Notes: a model not told the origin generated them from the letters alone. Positions 24,415-34,959 are shown, counted from the first letter of the stretch. The stretch is DNA of 64,000 bases from Nitratiruptor sp. YY09-18 (GCF_016593235.1 NZ_AP023065.1:434001-498000), one strand, 5' to 3'. Made by a program: numbers and translations.

Positions 24415-25928
24415 TTTTTATCCTTTAGTTGTATGAGTGCTACTCCATTTTTTTGAAAAAGTATAGCAAAATTGTCTAAATTTTTGAGTTGACTGCGTTT
24501 TGTAAAGACTATATCGCCAGGTTGCGGTTTTGTTTTTGGTGTGATTTGATGAAGATAGAAGCTAAAAGATGGAGTATTGATGCCATACATTTTGATAATT
24601 TTAAGTTTGTGTTTTTTGGCATAGAGTGCAGCCTCTTTGATTGGTGCTTCTGCTGCATCTGCATAGACTTTTGCGATAAATAGATTAAGAGAAATGAGTG
24701 TAATTATGCTAGCGATTATGATACCTTTTTCTTTTGTCATTTTAATAAGCCAAAAAAACAGAAGAAGAGCTAGTGCAAAGTAGACTTTATATATCCAGCC
24801 AAAATGGAGTCCTTGGACTATGAAGTATTCATAGCTTTGCGGCTTTATTGAGGCTAGTATCATGCCTTGGAAAAAAGGGAGTATAAAAAAGAGAAGATGA
24901 AAAAGAAAATATGGCAGATGGAGTAAAATTTTTGAGCGAATCGTGTGAAAATAGAGAGCCATGAGAATAAAGAGCGGAGTATAACCATAGACTACATAGT
25001 GTGGCAGTTTTGTGTGAGAGAATGAAAAAAATATAAATACAAAACAAAACCACAAGGCTAGATAGCGCTTGAGAGGTGTATCAAACCATTCTTTGATAAA
25101 AGTGAGGGTTTTGAGAAAGATTGATGTAAATGGAATGAGTCCAATGAGCAAAACAATTATGTAATAGTAGATAGGACCAGAGTGCCCCTCCATTCCTTTG
25201 CTTGCGAAGCGGCTGATGTTGTGCTTGAGCAAAAAGCCTTGGATAAACTTCTCTCCCTGATCAATGTACTCAACTACATACCAAGGCATTGCAATAAGTA
25301 AAAAAATAGCAATGCCTACCGGATTAAAAACTGATATGAACCAAAAACGCAAATTTTTGATGAGGAAGAGAAAAGTTACGACTAATGGTATGAGAATAGC
25401 TACCGGACCTTTTGTGAGCGTCCCTAGTCCAATAGCTGCGAAGGTAATATAGAGATATTTTTTCTTTTTCCTTTGGTAGTAGGTGTAAAAACTGAGCATC
25501 GAAAGGGCTATAAACATATTTAACAACGCATCTGCTATTGCAGCTTTTGCTATGATTGATATTTGTAATGATCCAGCCATAAAGAGTGTTGCTAAAAAAG
25601 CTATTTTTTCATCAAAATTTTTCTTGGTAAAGATATACATAAGCCATGCCCAAAGAGTCGCTGCTACAGCACTTGGTAGGCGCATAGCAAATTCATTGAG
25701 ACCAAAAAGAGAAGCGCTCATGGCTTGGAGCCAGTAGATGAGGATCGGTTTATCAAAGCGAAGTTCACCGTTGAGATATGTGGTGATGAAATTATGAGAA
25801 CTTAGCATCTCGCGCGTTGCTTCACTAAAAGCTCCCTCATCGAGATTGAAGAGTGGATAATAGCCAAGTGTTGCATAAAAACTCAAAAAGATAATAGCTA
25901 TTAAAATAGCTCTATGCTGCTGTGCCAT
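24411..25928 (-). CDS. ArnT/PMT-like glycosyltransferase (GT39/83 family)
   Basis: A 505-residue membrane protein with about 11 helices and the periplasmic catalytic loop motif NLDEGAFSEATREML, followed by the RFDKPILIYWLQA segment, both typical of ArnT-type enzymes that move a sugar from a polyprenyl phosphate to lipid A or another acceptor in the periplasm. The ATG at 25928 follows AGGAGA and is preferred to the upstream start at 25949. Neighbouring PAP2 and epimerase genes fit lipid A or lipid-carrier sugar modification; the sugar is unknown. Confidence 0.87.
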   Translation of the reverse strand: MAQQHRAILIAIIFLSFYATLGYYPLFNLDEGAFSEATREMLSSHNFITTYLNGELRFDKPILIYWLQAMSASLFGLNEFAMRLPSAVAATLWAWLMYIFTKKNFDEKIAFLATLFMAGSLQISIIAKAAIADALLNMFIALSMLSFYTYYQRKKKKYLYITFAAIGLGTLTKGPVAILIPLVVTFLFLIKNLRFWFISVFNPVGIAIFLLIAMPWYVVEYIDQGEKFIQGFLLKHNISRFASKGMEGHSGPIYYYIIVLLIGLIPFTSIFLKTLTFIKEWFDTPLKRYLALWFCFVFIFFSFSHTKLPHYVVYGYTPLFILMALYFHTIRSKILLHLPYFLFHLLFFILPFFQGMILASIKPQSYEYFIVQGLHFGWIYKVYFALALLLFFWLIKMTKEKGIIIASIITLISLNLFIAKVYADAAEAPIKEAALYAKKHKLKIIKMYGINTPSFSFYLHQITPKTKPQPGDIVFTKRSQLKNLDNFAILFQKNGVALIQLKDKK

Positions 25929-26484
25929 AGAGTCTCCTATACAGAACAATCGTGCTTAATACTCCAATAATAGCTCCAACAATAACATCACTAAGATAAT
26001 GTTTGTCCAAAGCAATACGACTAAGACCTACCAAAAATGCCATAAAGAAAAAAAAGTAGCGATACTTTGGAAAGAGTAGTGCAAATGCAGTTGCGACTGC
26101 AAAGGCTGTTGTGGTATGTCCAGAAGGCATAGACCAAAAAGAGGCTTTGAATTTGAAAAACTCTGGTGTAGTAAGATTATGAGCAAGATAGAGTTTGGGA
26201 CGAGGACGTCCTATAATTATCTTTATAATATCCGTGATTATCCCAGAGATTGCAACGCTTAAAAATATAAATAATGCTCCTTTTGCCAAGAGAGGTTTGC
26301 TTTTTTTATAAAGAATAAAGAGCAAAAGTGAGATGATGAGGTAGGGGGCAGAGTCGCCAAAGGCGGTAATAGCTTTGAAAATTTTGTGGTGATATGTATG
26401 AAAAAAGTCTGCTATCGTATAGTCAAAAAAGAATATACTCAGTATCGCAACAACAAGAGCAATAAGAGAGAGTCTATACTCCAT
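25912..26484 (-). CDS. PAP2-family membrane phosphatase
   Basis: A 190-residue protein with about five membrane helices and the three PAP2 motifs: KIIIGRPRP, PSGHTT and SRIALDKHYLSD. It removes phosphate from a lipid, for example undecaprenyl diphosphate, phosphatidylglycerophosphate or lipid A phosphate. The genes around it suggest lipid A dephosphorylation (LpxE/LpxF-like) or carrier recycling. It overlaps the ArnT-like gene by 17 bases and the epimerase by 11. Confidence 0.9.
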   Translation of the reverse strand: MEYRLSLIALVVAILSIFFFDYTIADFFHTYHHKIFKAITAFGDSAPYLIISLLLFILYKKSKPLLAKGALFIFLSVAISGIITDIIKIIIGRPRPKLYLAHNLTTPEFFKFKASFWSMPSGHTTTAFAVATAFALLFPKYRYFFFFMAFLVGLSRIALDKHYLSDVIVGAIIGVLSTIVLYRRLYGTAA

Positions 26485-27529
26485 AAAACTCTCTATACCA
26501 TTTGATAAATTGTTCTATGCCATACTCTATGGGAGTAGATGGTTTGTAGCCAATATCTCGCTCAAGAGCTGTAGTATCTGCCCATGTAGCCGGTACGTCT
26601 CCTGGTTGGAGTGGAAGCATATTTTTCTTTGCCTCTTTTCCAAGTGTTTTTTCGATTGCTTTGATAAAATCCATGAGTTCAACCGGTGAGCCATTGCCAA
26701 TATTGTAGACACGATAGGGAGCTTTTGAGCTTGCAGGATTTGGTCTGCGACCACTCCAGCAGTGATCTGCAGCAGGCGGAGTATCAATAACTCTTACTAC
26801 TCCTTCTACAATATCATTTACATATGTAAAGTCTCTCTTCATCTTGCCATAGTTAAATACATCGATAGGCCTATCTTCTATAATCGCTTTGGTAAAGAGA
26901 AAGAGTGCCATATCGGGCCTTCCCCACGGTCCATAGACTGTAAAGAAGCGCAGGCCTGTGGTAGGGATATTGTAGAGGTGGCTATAGGTATGTGCCATGA
27001 GTTCATTGCTCTTTTTACTTGCAGCATAGAGACTGATAGGATGATCGACATTGTCTTCAACACTAAACGGCATGCGTTCATTAAGACCATAGACGCTTGA
27101 GCTTGAAGCATAGGCGAGATGTTCTACATCATTGTGGCGACAAGCTTCAAGAATATTGAGAAAACCGACGATATTGCTCTGTATATAGGCATCAGGATTG
27201 GTAAGAGAGTAGCGTACACCGGCTTGTGCAGCAAGGTTGCAGACATGTGAAGGTTTGTGCTCTTTGAATATTGCTTCTATGGCAGATTTGTCTTCCAAAT
27301 CGACTCGATAAAAGATATGATTGGGATATTTTTTGCTTGTATAGCGCTTGGTAAAAGCAAAATCCTCTTCCTCAAAGCCAAGCTCTTTGAGACGTCCATA
27401 TTTAATACGGGTGTCATAATAGTCATTGATATTGTCTATACCAATAACCTCATCACCGCGCTCTAAAAGCCTTTTTGCTAAGTGAAATCCGATAAATCCT
27501 GCAGTCCCTGTTACTAATACTTTTTTCAT
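26474..27529 (-). CDS. NAD-dependent nucleotide-sugar epimerase (UDP-glucuronate 4-epimerase-like)
   Basis: A 351-residue extended SDR protein. It has the loop TGTAGFIGFH, the active Tyr-x3-Lys in YAASKKSNE, and GLRFFTVYGPWGRPDMALF, a stretch typical of UDP-glucuronate 4-epimerases and close relatives. It would convert UDP-GlcA to UDP-GalA. With the ArnT-like transferase and PAP2 protein downstream, it could supply uronic acid for envelope modification. The start overlaps the stop of the sulfatase-family gene. Confidence 0.87.
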   Translation of the reverse strand: MKKVLVTGTAGFIGFHLAKRLLERGDEVIGIDNINDYYDTRIKYGRLKELGFEEEDFAFTKRYTSKKYPNHIFYRVDLEDKSAIEAIFKEHKPSHVCNLAAQAGVRYSLTNPDAYIQSNIVGFLNILEACRHNDVEHLAYASSSSVYGLNERMPFSVEDNVDHPISLYAASKKSNELMAHTYSHLYNIPTTGLRFFTVYGPWGRPDMALFLFTKAIIEDRPIDVFNYGKMKRDFTYVNDIVEGVVRVIDTPPAADHCWSGRRPNPASSKAPYRVYNIGNGSPVELMDFIKAIEKTLGKEAKKNMLPLQPGDVPATWADTTALERDIGYKPSTPIEYGIEQFIKWYREFYGV

Positions 27530-29085
27530 TTATTACCTTTCCATGCCTCATATTTACTTTTGTAGCGCAAAAATCCTTTATTTCCTGCAATATCTACACC
27601 GTTGACATAATACTCGCCGTTTTCGTTGGGGTTGATTATCTTGTATCCCATAACTTTTGCTACCATTTTACCAAATGTGTAGTGATTGATGATGTGAGAG
27701 AGATTGAGCTCTTTTGTCACTGAGACTGGGCAGGCTTTATTGTAATAGACAAGAAGAGGAACGATTGTATCTTCAAAACCCAGATATACGTGCCCATATT
27801 TTCCTCCTTCATCCTTCTCTCCCGTCATCTCTCCATGATCAGATGTGGCAAAAACCACTGTGCACTCTTTGAGGTTATCAGCTTTTTTGAAAATCTCATT
27901 ATAAATATAGTCTGTATAGAGAATAGAGTCGAGATAAGAGTTGAGGATATATTCATGATACGGTTTTCCTCTGAAAGAATATTTATAAAATTGGGGCGGC
28001 GTATATTTCTCATAGGGACTATGGGAGTTTCTTTGGTGGAGCACTATAAAGTTGCTCTTATTAAAATCTACTTGATCAAGATACTCTACTAAAAGTTGAT
28101 CATAACCTTTGTATACTTTTTTGTGATCAGTAAAATCGCCTAAAAGTCCTCCAATGATAAAGAGAGTTTGTGTAGTAATGTAATGTGTAATATACCCTTT
28201 TTGATGTGCAAGACGAATAAGGTTTGTGCTGTTGGTTATAAGAGGATCTGTATTTTGTGGCTCACGTTTGAGCGTGAAAAAAGTTGGGACAGATACATCT
28301 GTAGTCACCCCTGCACTTACTCCCCATGTATAGAGGAGCCTTCCACTTTTTGCCCACTCTTCTAAGTGGGGTGTGGTCTCTTTGGGATAGCCAAAAAGGC
28401 TCATCTTCTTTGCAGTTAGACTCTCGCCCATTATGAATATGATGTTTTTTGGAATGGTGACATTGTGTTCGACAATCTTATAAGGTTTGAAGTGGTGTTT
28501 CTTGTGATGGGCAAAAAGCTCTTTGCCAAGATACCACGAAAGAGCTACATAGGTGTTTTTGAATGAGAAGGATGTGGATTTTGGTAAGTAGACGTATGCT
28601 CGGGTTCTTTTATGTGCAGATATTGGTCCCATGAGTAGCAAAAGAGATAAAATGGCCCAACCATATGGAATACGCACAGTTTGAGTCTTTTTAAGGAAAA
28701 AGTAGAGGATAACTAGCTGTACTATAAAAACTATTAAAGGAATATAAGTATAACCTATAACATCACTGAGAGTATCAAGAATCTCTGCAACTTGGTCTAT
28801 AAGTCCAACTTCATAAGGCATAATGTATGAGTGAAAGTAACTAAAATGAAAGAGTTGGGCAAAACTAAGAGTTGTTATAAAAATAGCAAAAGCGTAGCGG
28901 AGCCAAAATTTTTCTATGCCAAGAATCAAGAAAGAGATGAGAAGTAAAGCTGCAAGCTCTTTTATTACAGAGAGATGCCAATAAAAGTAGTTGTGATTGA
29001 TAACCATAAAAATAAAATCTGGAAGCAAAAAAATAAAACTCAGTAGCATAGAGTTGAAGAGATGGAAGCCGAGTTTTTTTAACAT
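27526..29085 (-). CDS. EptA-like phosphoethanolamine transferase / sulfatase-family membrane protein
   Basis: A 519-residue protein with about five N-terminal membrane helices (to about residue 165) and a periplasmic alkaline-phosphatase-superfamily domain. Metal and nucleophile motifs are FIMGESLTAKKMSLFGY, where a Thr is the likely nucleophile, and FATSDHGEM near residue 415. Family members transfer phosphoethanolamine to lipid A, core sugars or proteins. It is first in the minus-strand envelope operon. Confidence 0.88.
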   Translation of the reverse strand: MLKKLGFHLFNSMLLSFIFLLPDFIFMVINHNYFYWHLSVIKELAALLLISFLILGIEKFWLRYAFAIFITTLSFAQLFHFSYFHSYIMPYEVGLIDQVAEILDTLSDVIGYTYIPLIVFIVQLVILYFFLKKTQTVRIPYGWAILSLLLLMGPISAHKRTRAYVYLPKSTSFSFKNTYVALSWYLGKELFAHHKKHHFKPYKIVEHNVTIPKNIIFIMGESLTAKKMSLFGYPKETTPHLEEWAKSGRLLYTWGVSAGVTTDVSVPTFFTLKREPQNTDPLITNSTNLIRLAHQKGYITHYITTQTLFIIGGLLGDFTDHKKVYKGYDQLLVEYLDQVDFNKSNFIVLHQRNSHSPYEKYTPPQFYKYSFRGKPYHEYILNSYLDSILYTDYIYNEIFKKADNLKECTVVFATSDHGEMTGEKDEGGKYGHVYLGFEDTIVPLLVYYNKACPVSVTKELNLSHIINHYTFGKMVAKVMGYKIINPNENGEYYVNGVDIAGNKGFLRYKSKYEAWKGNK

Positions 29086-29105
29086 TGAACTAATCCTTGA
29101 TAGAG

Positions 29106-29111
29106 TATAAT
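29106..29111 (+). promoter_or_regulatory. Putative -10 element (TATAAT) of the exonuclease-his operon
   Basis: TATAAT lies 19 bases before the exonuclease ATG, in the 45-base gap between two divergent genes. An imperfect TTGAAC 15 bases upstream could be a -35 box. RBS AAAGGAG follows. Confidence 0.4.
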
Positions 29112-29130
29112 CTTTCTTAAAAGGAGATGT

Positions 29131-29922
29131 ATGATCTGTATTTTTGATTGTGAAACTATACCAGATGTTACTTTAATACGCAAAACCTTCGATATGGAAG
29201 GTGATGACCTGCAGATTAGTCAGCAAGCTCTAGAGAAACATAATGCTCTTCATGGCACCTCTTTTCTACCCCATCCCTATCATCAAGTAGTAGCAATTAG
29301 TGCAGTTTTCGCAGACGATTATGGCAAATTTATAAAAGTTGGCACATTTCCAGGTGGGAGTGAAAAGGAGATTATTGAAGGATTTCTTGCCTACCTTGAC
29401 AGCAAAAATCCCAAACTTGTCTCTTTTAACGGACGCAATTTCGATATACCTATGCTTTTGCTACGAGCTATGAAGTATAATCTTTCCTGTCCAGCATATT
29501 TCGAGCAAGATAATCAAATGCTTAATAAAACAAAATGGGAAAACTATCGCTCGCGCTATTCTGAGCAGTTTCATCTCGATCTTTTAGATGTTTTGAGTAA
29601 CTATGGAGCTGCAAGAGGTCTCAAGCTCGATACACTCTGTCAAATGATGGGAATACCTGGCAAATTTGATGTAAGTGGTGATCAAGTAATGTCTTTATAC
29701 CATGCGGGAGAAATTGAAAAGATCAATGAGTATTGCGAAAGCGATGTGCTCAATACCTATCTGCTCTATCTTAAATATGAGCTTCTCAAAGGTAATTTGA
29801 CTCTCGATGACTACTACAATATATTATTGCATATATTACAAAATCTTCCGCAAGAGCGCGGTTACTATGAGACATTTAAACAATTTCTTGTAAAGGAAAC
29901 AGATGGTCGTAACAGAGATTGA
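29131..29922 (+). CDS. Predicted 3'-5' exonuclease (DnaQ/PolB-exo2-like)
   Basis: A 263-residue DEDD-superfamily nuclease: Exo I IFDCETIPD (Asp and Glu), Exo II VSFNGRNFDIPML (Asp), and Exo III YCESDVLNTYLLYL with the last Asp. The layout fits the family of stand-alone PolB-type exonuclease domains (DNA_pol_B_exo2), common in Campylobacterota and other proteobacteria. Its substrate is not known. It overlaps the next gene by 20 bases. Confidence 0.85.
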   Translation: MICIFDCETIPDVTLIRKTFDMEGDDLQISQQALEKHNALHGTSFLPHPYHQVVAISAVFADDYGKFIKVGTFPGGSEKEIIEGFLAYLDSKNPKLVSFNGRNFDIPMLLLRAMKYNLSCPAYFEQDNQMLNKTKWENYRSRYSEQFHLDLLDVLSNYGAARGLKLDTLCQMMGIPGKFDVSGDQVMSLYHAGEIEKINEYCESDVLNTYLLYLKYELLKGNLTLDDYYNILLHILQNLPQERGYYETFKQFLVKETDGRNRD

Positions 29923-30811
29923 ACAGTTTGCCGAGATACGGACGCGTGCGAGAGCATATCTGTGTTTTTTGCTCCAGCGTTATATTCCCAACTATGTACC
30001 AGATCCGAATTTGGACAATATTGTCAATGCTTTGAAGATCTTAAAAAAAGAGCTTCCTCAAGCAGAAGCATTTTATGTATTGGACAAGACCGGTACCCAG
30101 ATTATCGATGCAATTTCTAATAATCCAGAATATAGAAAAGGTAAGGGTATCAATCGTAGTATGCGTGCTTACTATTACCGTGCTGTAAGGGAGAAACGTT
30201 GTGTGTTAACTGATCCTTATCCATCACTTCTTTCGCATGAGCTCACTGTAACAGCTTCTTATCCTGTTTATAATGAAAAGAAACAACTCGTTTTTATAAT
30301 TTGTGTAGATGTTTCTCTTCGATCAATTCTGAAAATGTTTCACCCAAGCTCCATAGATTCAATATTTGGTCATTTTACAAAATACACCTATGCGCTTTTT
30401 ACTTTTGCTTTACTCTTAGTAGCTATTTTACTTTTTGTCAAAGGGCTCATGAGTGTGATGGTTAAAGGATTTGAACTTTACAATTTAGATATAAAAGAGA
30501 TCTTTGAGTCAACAATTTTGATTACTCTTTCACTTGCGATTTTTGATCTTGTAAAGACACTTTTTGAAGAGGAAGTATTAGGCTATCATAAAAAAAGAGA
30601 GGCTCATGATATTCATAAAACGATGATTAGATTTTTGGGTTCAATCGTTATAGCACTCTCAATTGAAGCATTGATGCTCGTTTTCAAGTTTGCTATAATC
30701 GGTCCCGAAAAAATTGTATATGCAGTCTATTTGGTTGGAGCTGTAACGCTACTGCTTTTTGGACTCTCATTCTATCTCAAGTCGATAGGGCAAAGAGAAG
30801 AGGAAGAATGA
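29903..30811 (+). CDS. PDC/Cache sensor-domain membrane protein without output domain
   Basis: A 302-residue protein. Residues about 40-150 look like a PDC/Cache domain (EAFYVLDKTGTQI, MRAYYYRAVREKRCVLTDPY, LTVTASYPVYNEKKQLVFII). It is followed by about four membrane helices (about 163-184, 208-225, 243-262, 268-288). No helix precedes the Cache domain and no kinase, GGDEF or chemoreceptor part follows, so neither its sidedness nor its output is obvious. It is co-transcribed with hisH (ATGA overlap). Confidence 0.75.
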   Translation: MVVTEIEQFAEIRTRARAYLCFLLQRYIPNYVPDPNLDNIVNALKILKKELPQAEAFYVLDKTGTQIIDAISNNPEYRKGKGINRSMRAYYYRAVREKRCVLTDPYPSLLSHELTVTASYPVYNEKKQLVFIICVDVSLRSILKMFHPSSIDSIFGHFTKYTYALFTFALLLVAILLFVKGLMSVMVKGFELYNLDIKEIFESTILITLSLAIFDLVKTLFEEEVLGYHKKREAHDIHKTMIRFLGSIVIALSIEALMLVFKFAIIGPEKIVYAVYLVGAVTLLLFGLSFYLKSIGQREEEE

Positions 30812-31422
30812 AAATAGCTATAATTGATTATAATATGGGGAATCTACGCAGTGTGCGCAATGCTTGTGAAAAGATCGGCGCAGATGCCACAATAGAGCGT
30901 GATGCTGCAAAAATCAAACAGTATGACAAGCTCATACTTCCAGGTGTTGGAGCATTTGGTGATGCGATGGAGCACTTGCGAAGCAGTGGATTATTGGAGG
31001 CAATCAAAGAGTTTGCCAACAGTGGTAAGCCGGTGCTTGGAATATGCCTCGGGATGCAGCTTCTTTTTCAAAAGAGCTACGAGTTTGGTGAGCATGAGGG
31101 GATAGGGCTTATTGAAGGAGAGGTAGTACCATTTGATACGTCACGTTTCCCGTACAGACTCAAAGTCCCTCATATGGGATGGAATGAGCTTTTTGTCCAA
31201 AAAGAGACGCCTCTTTTTCAGAGTCTCCCAAAAGCCTTCTATCTCTATTTTGTCCATAGCTATCATGTAGTATGCAATGATGAGTATGCCATAGGAAAGA
31301 CGCTTTATGGATATGAGTTTGTGAGTGCTGTGCAAAAAGAGAACATCTTTGGTCTTCAACCACATCCAGAGAAGAGTCACAATAGTGGCCTAAAAATTTT
31401 ACAAAATTTCATGGAGTTGTAG
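30808..31422 (+). CDS. hisH: Imidazole glycerol phosphate synthase glutaminase subunit HisH
   Basis: A 204-residue class I glutamine amidotransferase: nucleophile Cys80 in LGICLGMQ, and the His-x-Glu pair in GLQPHPEKS near residue 188. It supplies ammonia to HisF in histidine synthesis. hisF is not in this window. The ATG overlaps the stop of the Cache protein and is followed directly by hisA. Confidence 0.95.
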   Translation: MKIAIIDYNMGNLRSVRNACEKIGADATIERDAAKIKQYDKLILPGVGAFGDAMEHLRSSGLLEAIKEFANSGKPVLGICLGMQLLFQKSYEFGEHEGIGLIEGEVVPFDTSRFPYRLKVPHMGWNELFVQKETPLFQSLPKAFYLYFVHSYHVVCNDEYAIGKTLYGYEFVSAVQKENIFGLQPHPEKSHNSGLKILQNFMEL

Positions 31423-32139
31423 ATGGATATTATTCCAGCGATTGATCTTAAAGATGGCAAAGCTGTAAGACTTACAAAAGGACTCATGGAGAGCGCGAAG
31501 ATCTACAGTGATGAGCCATGGCAATTAGCGAAGCGTTTTGAAGAGCTTGGTGCCAAATGGCTCCATGTGGTAGATCTCAATGGCGCTTTTGCAGGTGAGC
31601 CGAAAAATCTCGAGCAGATTGAAAAGATTCGCAAAAACACAAATCTCTTCATTGAACTTGGAGGAGGGATCAGAGATGAAGAGACAATAAAGCGCTATAT
31701 GGATCTTGGTATAAATAGACTTATTTTGGGATCTATTGCAGTCAAAGATCCAGACTTTGTCAAGGAGATGGCTGCAAAATATCCCATTGCTGTCGGGATC
31801 GATGCAATTGATGGATATGTTGCGGTAGAGGGGTGGGCACAGACAAGCAGTATGAAAGCGACAGACTTGGCAAAAGAGTTTGCAAAAAGTGGCGTAGAGG
31901 CAATCATATGCACTGATGTTGGCAAAGATGGGACTTTGAGTGGTGTGAATGTGAACTTTACCCTCTCAATTGCAAAAGCGAGCGGAGTACCTACAATAGC
32001 AAGTGGAGGGCTCAAAGATATAGAAGATATCAAAGCTCTCCTTAAAGCCAAGCATATAGCTGGAGTCATTGTGGGCAAAGCCTTCTATGAGGGTACGCTT
32101 GGTCTGTCAGAGGCTTTTGAAATAGCAAGGATGCTTTGA
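31423..32139 (+). CDS. hisA: ProFAR isomerase HisA
   Basis: A 238-residue (beta-alpha)8 barrel with [17 protein letters not shown] at the start (Asp8 acid/base), [13 protein letters not shown] and [11 protein letters not shown] with the second catalytic Asp. It isomerises ProFAR in histidine synthesis. The ATG directly follows the hisH stop with no gap. Confidence 0.95.
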   Translation: MDIIPAIDLKDGKAVRLTKGLMESAKIYSDEPWQLAKRFEELGAKWLHVVDLNGAFAGEPKNLEQIEKIRKNTNLFIELGGGIRDEETIKRYMDLGINRLILGSIAVKDPDFVKEMAAKYPIAVGIDAIDGYVAVEGWAQTSSMKATDLAKEFAKSGVEAIICTDVGKDGTLSGVNVNFTLSIAKASGVPTIASGGLKDIEDIKALLKAKHIAGVIVGKAFYEGTLGLSEAFEIARML

Positions 32140-32978
32140 TGCAAGAGTTCTACTACGAAGTGCACATAACTCCATCGAGCCACAAAGAGGAGATAGAGAG
32201 CTTTTTGATGGATTATTTCTATAACGGTATCGAGGAGCAAGGTGATACGCTCATTTTGCGCAGCGAAGAGCCTCTTGATAGTGTTATAGCAAAATTGCAA
32301 GAGTATGTCGATGCATTACAAGAGATATTTGATGAAAAAATCGATGTAAAAATTGAGCAAGAGAGAAAGCGTAATGAAGATTGGATCGAAAAGTACAAAC
32401 GATCGATTTTGCCTGTAGAAGTAGAGGATTTTTATATCTATCCTAGTTGGTTTGAAGCCAAAGAGGGAAAAATCAATATCCAAATAGACCCGGCTCTCGC
32501 ATTTGGAAGCGGGCATCATGAGACTACCAGGGGATGCCTCAAAGCGATCAAAAAATATTGCAAACCCGGCATGGAAGTTTTAGATGTTGGAACAGGTAGT
32601 GGGATTTTGGCAATTGCAGCTAACAAATTAGGAGCAACTGTAGAGATATGTGATACAGATGAACTAGCTATTGCAGAGGCACGCAAAAACTTTTCCTTAA
32701 ATAAAGCTAAATTCCAAGATGCATGGGTTGGGTCAGCCTCTTTGGCTCAAAAAAAGTATGATATAGTAATAGCCAACATTGTAGCTGATGTTTTGCGCTT
32801 TATTGCAAATGATCTTAAAAATACTTGTAAAGAGGGAGGAGTTTTTATACTCTCTGGAATTATTAACAAATTTCGCTACGATGTCATACGCAGATTCAAT
32901 CTCCCAATTATTGAAGAGATAGCAGATGGAGATTGGATAACATTAATTTTAGAAAATAGGGGAGAGAATGGCAGATAA
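32139..32978 (+). CDS. prmA: Ribosomal protein L11 methyltransferase PrmA
   Basis: A 279-residue SAM-dependent methyltransferase. The N-terminal substrate domain (about 1-100) is followed by [12 protein letters not shown] and the SAM loop [14 protein letters not shown], then [11 protein letters not shown] matching the NPPY-like motif. It trimethylates ribosomal protein L11. The ATG at 32139 overlaps the hisA stop (TGATG); the preceding in-frame TTG is less likely. Confidence 0.93.
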   Translation: MQEFYYEVHITPSSHKEEIESFLMDYFYNGIEEQGDTLILRSEEPLDSVIAKLQEYVDALQEIFDEKIDVKIEQERKRNEDWIEKYKRSILPVEVEDFYIYPSWFEAKEGKINIQIDPALAFGSGHHETTRGCLKAIKKYCKPGMEVLDVGTGSGILAIAANKLGATVEICDTDELAIAEARKNFSLNKAKFQDAWVGSASLAQKKYDIVIANIVADVLRFIANDLKNTCKEGGVFILSGIINKFRYDVIRRFNLPIIEEIADGDWITLILENRGENGR

Positions 32979-34959
32979 GAATAAAAAGCCTCAAAACGAT
33001 AACTTTTTCAATCGCAACCCACTTTTGACATTTGCGATTTTTTCAGTTGTTTTGATTTTGCTTTTTAAAACATTGCTAGAGCCTGCAAACAATATGGGGC
33101 AAGGGGCAAAACAGCATATGCTTGGTGCTCCTATTCAAAAGACAAAAGAGGTGAGTTATAGTGAACTCAAAAAGCTTATTGAACAAGGTAAAGTCAAGTA
33201 TGTTGCAATTGGACAAAAGGTTATCAAAGCAATAGCTAATGAGGGTGGTTACAAAGTTATCTACTTTGCCAATCGCGTACCTGGAGACAATACACTCATC
33301 CCGCTTTTGGAAAAATATCATGTAGATTACGGTGGTTTCCATGAAAACACTTGGCTCAGTGAGATGCTTTTTGGTTGGATCATCCCTATTCTCATATTTT
33401 TTGCGATCTGGATGTTTTTGGCAAGTCGTATGCAAAAGAGCATGGGTAGTGGCATTCTTGGCATGGGGAGTGCCAAAAAACTCATCAACTCTGAGCGTCC
33501 AAAGGTAAAATTTAGCGATGTGGCAGGTGTGGAAGAGGCAAAAGAGGAAGTTAAAGAGATCGTAGACTTTCTCAAACATCCACAGCGCTATATTCGCTTG
33601 GGAGCTAAAATTCCAAAGGGTGTGCTCCTTGTAGGGCCTCCAGGAACAGGGAAGACACTTTTGGCAAAAGCTGTTGCAGGTGAAGCGGATGTACCATTTT
33701 TCGCGGTGAGTGGAAGTAGTTTCATCGAGATGTTTGTGGGTGTGGGCGCTGCACGTGTGCGCGATCTTTTTGAACAAGCAAAAAAAGAGGCTCCAAGTAT
33801 TATCTTTATCGATGAGATCGATGCAATCGGAAAGAGTCGTGCTGCAAGTGGTCCAATCGGTGGCAATGATGAACGAGAGCAGACCCTCAATCAGCTTCTA
33901 GCAGAGATGGATGGATTTGATAGTTCTGAATCTCCTGTCATAGTACTTGCTGCAACCAACCGTCCGGAGGTTTTAGACCCAGCACTCTTGCGACCAGGAC
34001 GATTTGATAGAACTGTTGTTGTGGATAAACCAGATTTTGAAGGTCGTCTTGCAATTCTCAAAGTCCATGTGAAGCATATCAAACTAGCACCAAATGTAGA
34101 CCTACGTGAAATTGCAAAACTTACCGCTGGACTTGCTGGTGCAGATTTAGCAAATATTGTCAACGAAGCAGCACTTTTGGCTGGACGTAAGAATAAAGAG
34201 CAGGTAGAACAAGAGGATCTTCTCGAAGCAGTAGAGAGAGCAATTGCAGGACTAGAGAAGAAGAGTCGCCGCATCAGTCCAGAAGAGAAAAGAATAGTAG
34301 CATACCATGAAAGTGGGCACGCTCTCATAGCTGAGACCACTCCGGGAGCGAAAAAAGTAACGAAGGTCTCCATTATTCCTCGTGGACTTGCGGCTCTTGG
34401 TTATACACTTAATGCTCCAGAAGAGAATAAGTATCTTATGAAAAAGAGTGAGCTTGTGGCTGAGATAGATACACTCTTGGGAGGCCGTGCAGCTGAAGAG
34501 GTATTTATCGGTGAGATTACCACTGGTGCAGCAAATGACCTCGAGCGCGCTACTGATATCGTCAAAGCGATGATTAGTATGTATGGAATGAGTGATGTAG
34601 CAGGTCTCATGGTATTGGAGAAGCAAAGGAATGTCTTTCTTGGCGGAGGCATGCAGCCAGTGAAAGAGTATAGTGAGAAACTTGCTGAAGAGATCGATGA
34701 GTTTATCAAAAAGTTTTTAGAGAGTCGCTACGAAATTGTCAAAAATCGCCTCAAAGAGTATGCTCCTGCAATTGAGCAGATGGTAAAGGTCCTCTTTGAA
34801 AAAGAGGTAATTGAGGGTAAAGAGGTAAGAGAAATTATCAAAAAGTTTGAAGAAGAAACAGGCAAAAAATCGCTTCTTGTCGAAGAAAATGGCGATGATA
34901 TTCATAAAGCTATGGAAGAGGCAAAGAAGAAGAGTGAAGAGGAAGAAAAAGGGGAGTAG
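32968..34959 (+). CDS. ftsH: ATP-dependent zinc metalloprotease FtsH
   Basis: A 663-residue protein with two N-terminal helices (about 17-34 and 132-152) around a periplasmic domain, an AAA+ domain with Walker A GPPGTGKT (about 219-226), Walker B IIFIDEID, the arginine fingers in RPGRFDR, and the zinc motif HESGH (447-451). It is the essential membrane-protein quality-control protease. The tail (about 630-663) is rich in Glu and Lys. It overlaps prmA by 11 bases. Confidence 0.96.
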   Translation: MADKNKKPQNDNFFNRNPLLTFAIFSVVLILLFKTLLEPANNMGQGAKQHMLGAPIQKTKEVSYSELKKLIEQGKVKYVAIGQKVIKAIANEGGYKVIYFANRVPGDNTLIPLLEKYHVDYGGFHENTWLSEMLFGWIIPILIFFAIWMFLASRMQKSMGSGILGMGSAKKLINSERPKVKFSDVAGVEEAKEEVKEIVDFLKHPQRYIRLGAKIPKGVLLVGPPGTGKTLLAKAVAGEADVPFFAVSGSSFIEMFVGVGAARVRDLFEQAKKEAPSIIFIDEIDAIGKSRAASGPIGGNDEREQTLNQLLAEMDGFDSSESPVIVLAATNRPEVLDPALLRPGRFDRTVVVDKPDFEGRLAILKVHVKHIKLAPNVDLREIAKLTAGLAGADLANIVNEAALLAGRKNKEQVEQEDLLEAVERAIAGLEKKSRRISPEEKRIVAYHESGHALIAETTPGAKKVTKVSIIPRGLAALGYTLNAPEENKYLMKKSELVAEIDTLLGGRAAEEVFIGEITTGAANDLERATDIVKAMISMYGMSDVAGLMVLEKQRNVFLGGGMQPVKEYSEKLAEEIDEFIKKFLESRYEIVKNRLKEYAPAIEQMVKVLFEKEVIEGKEVREIIKKFEEETGKKSLLVEENGDDIHKAMEEAKKKSEEEEKGE

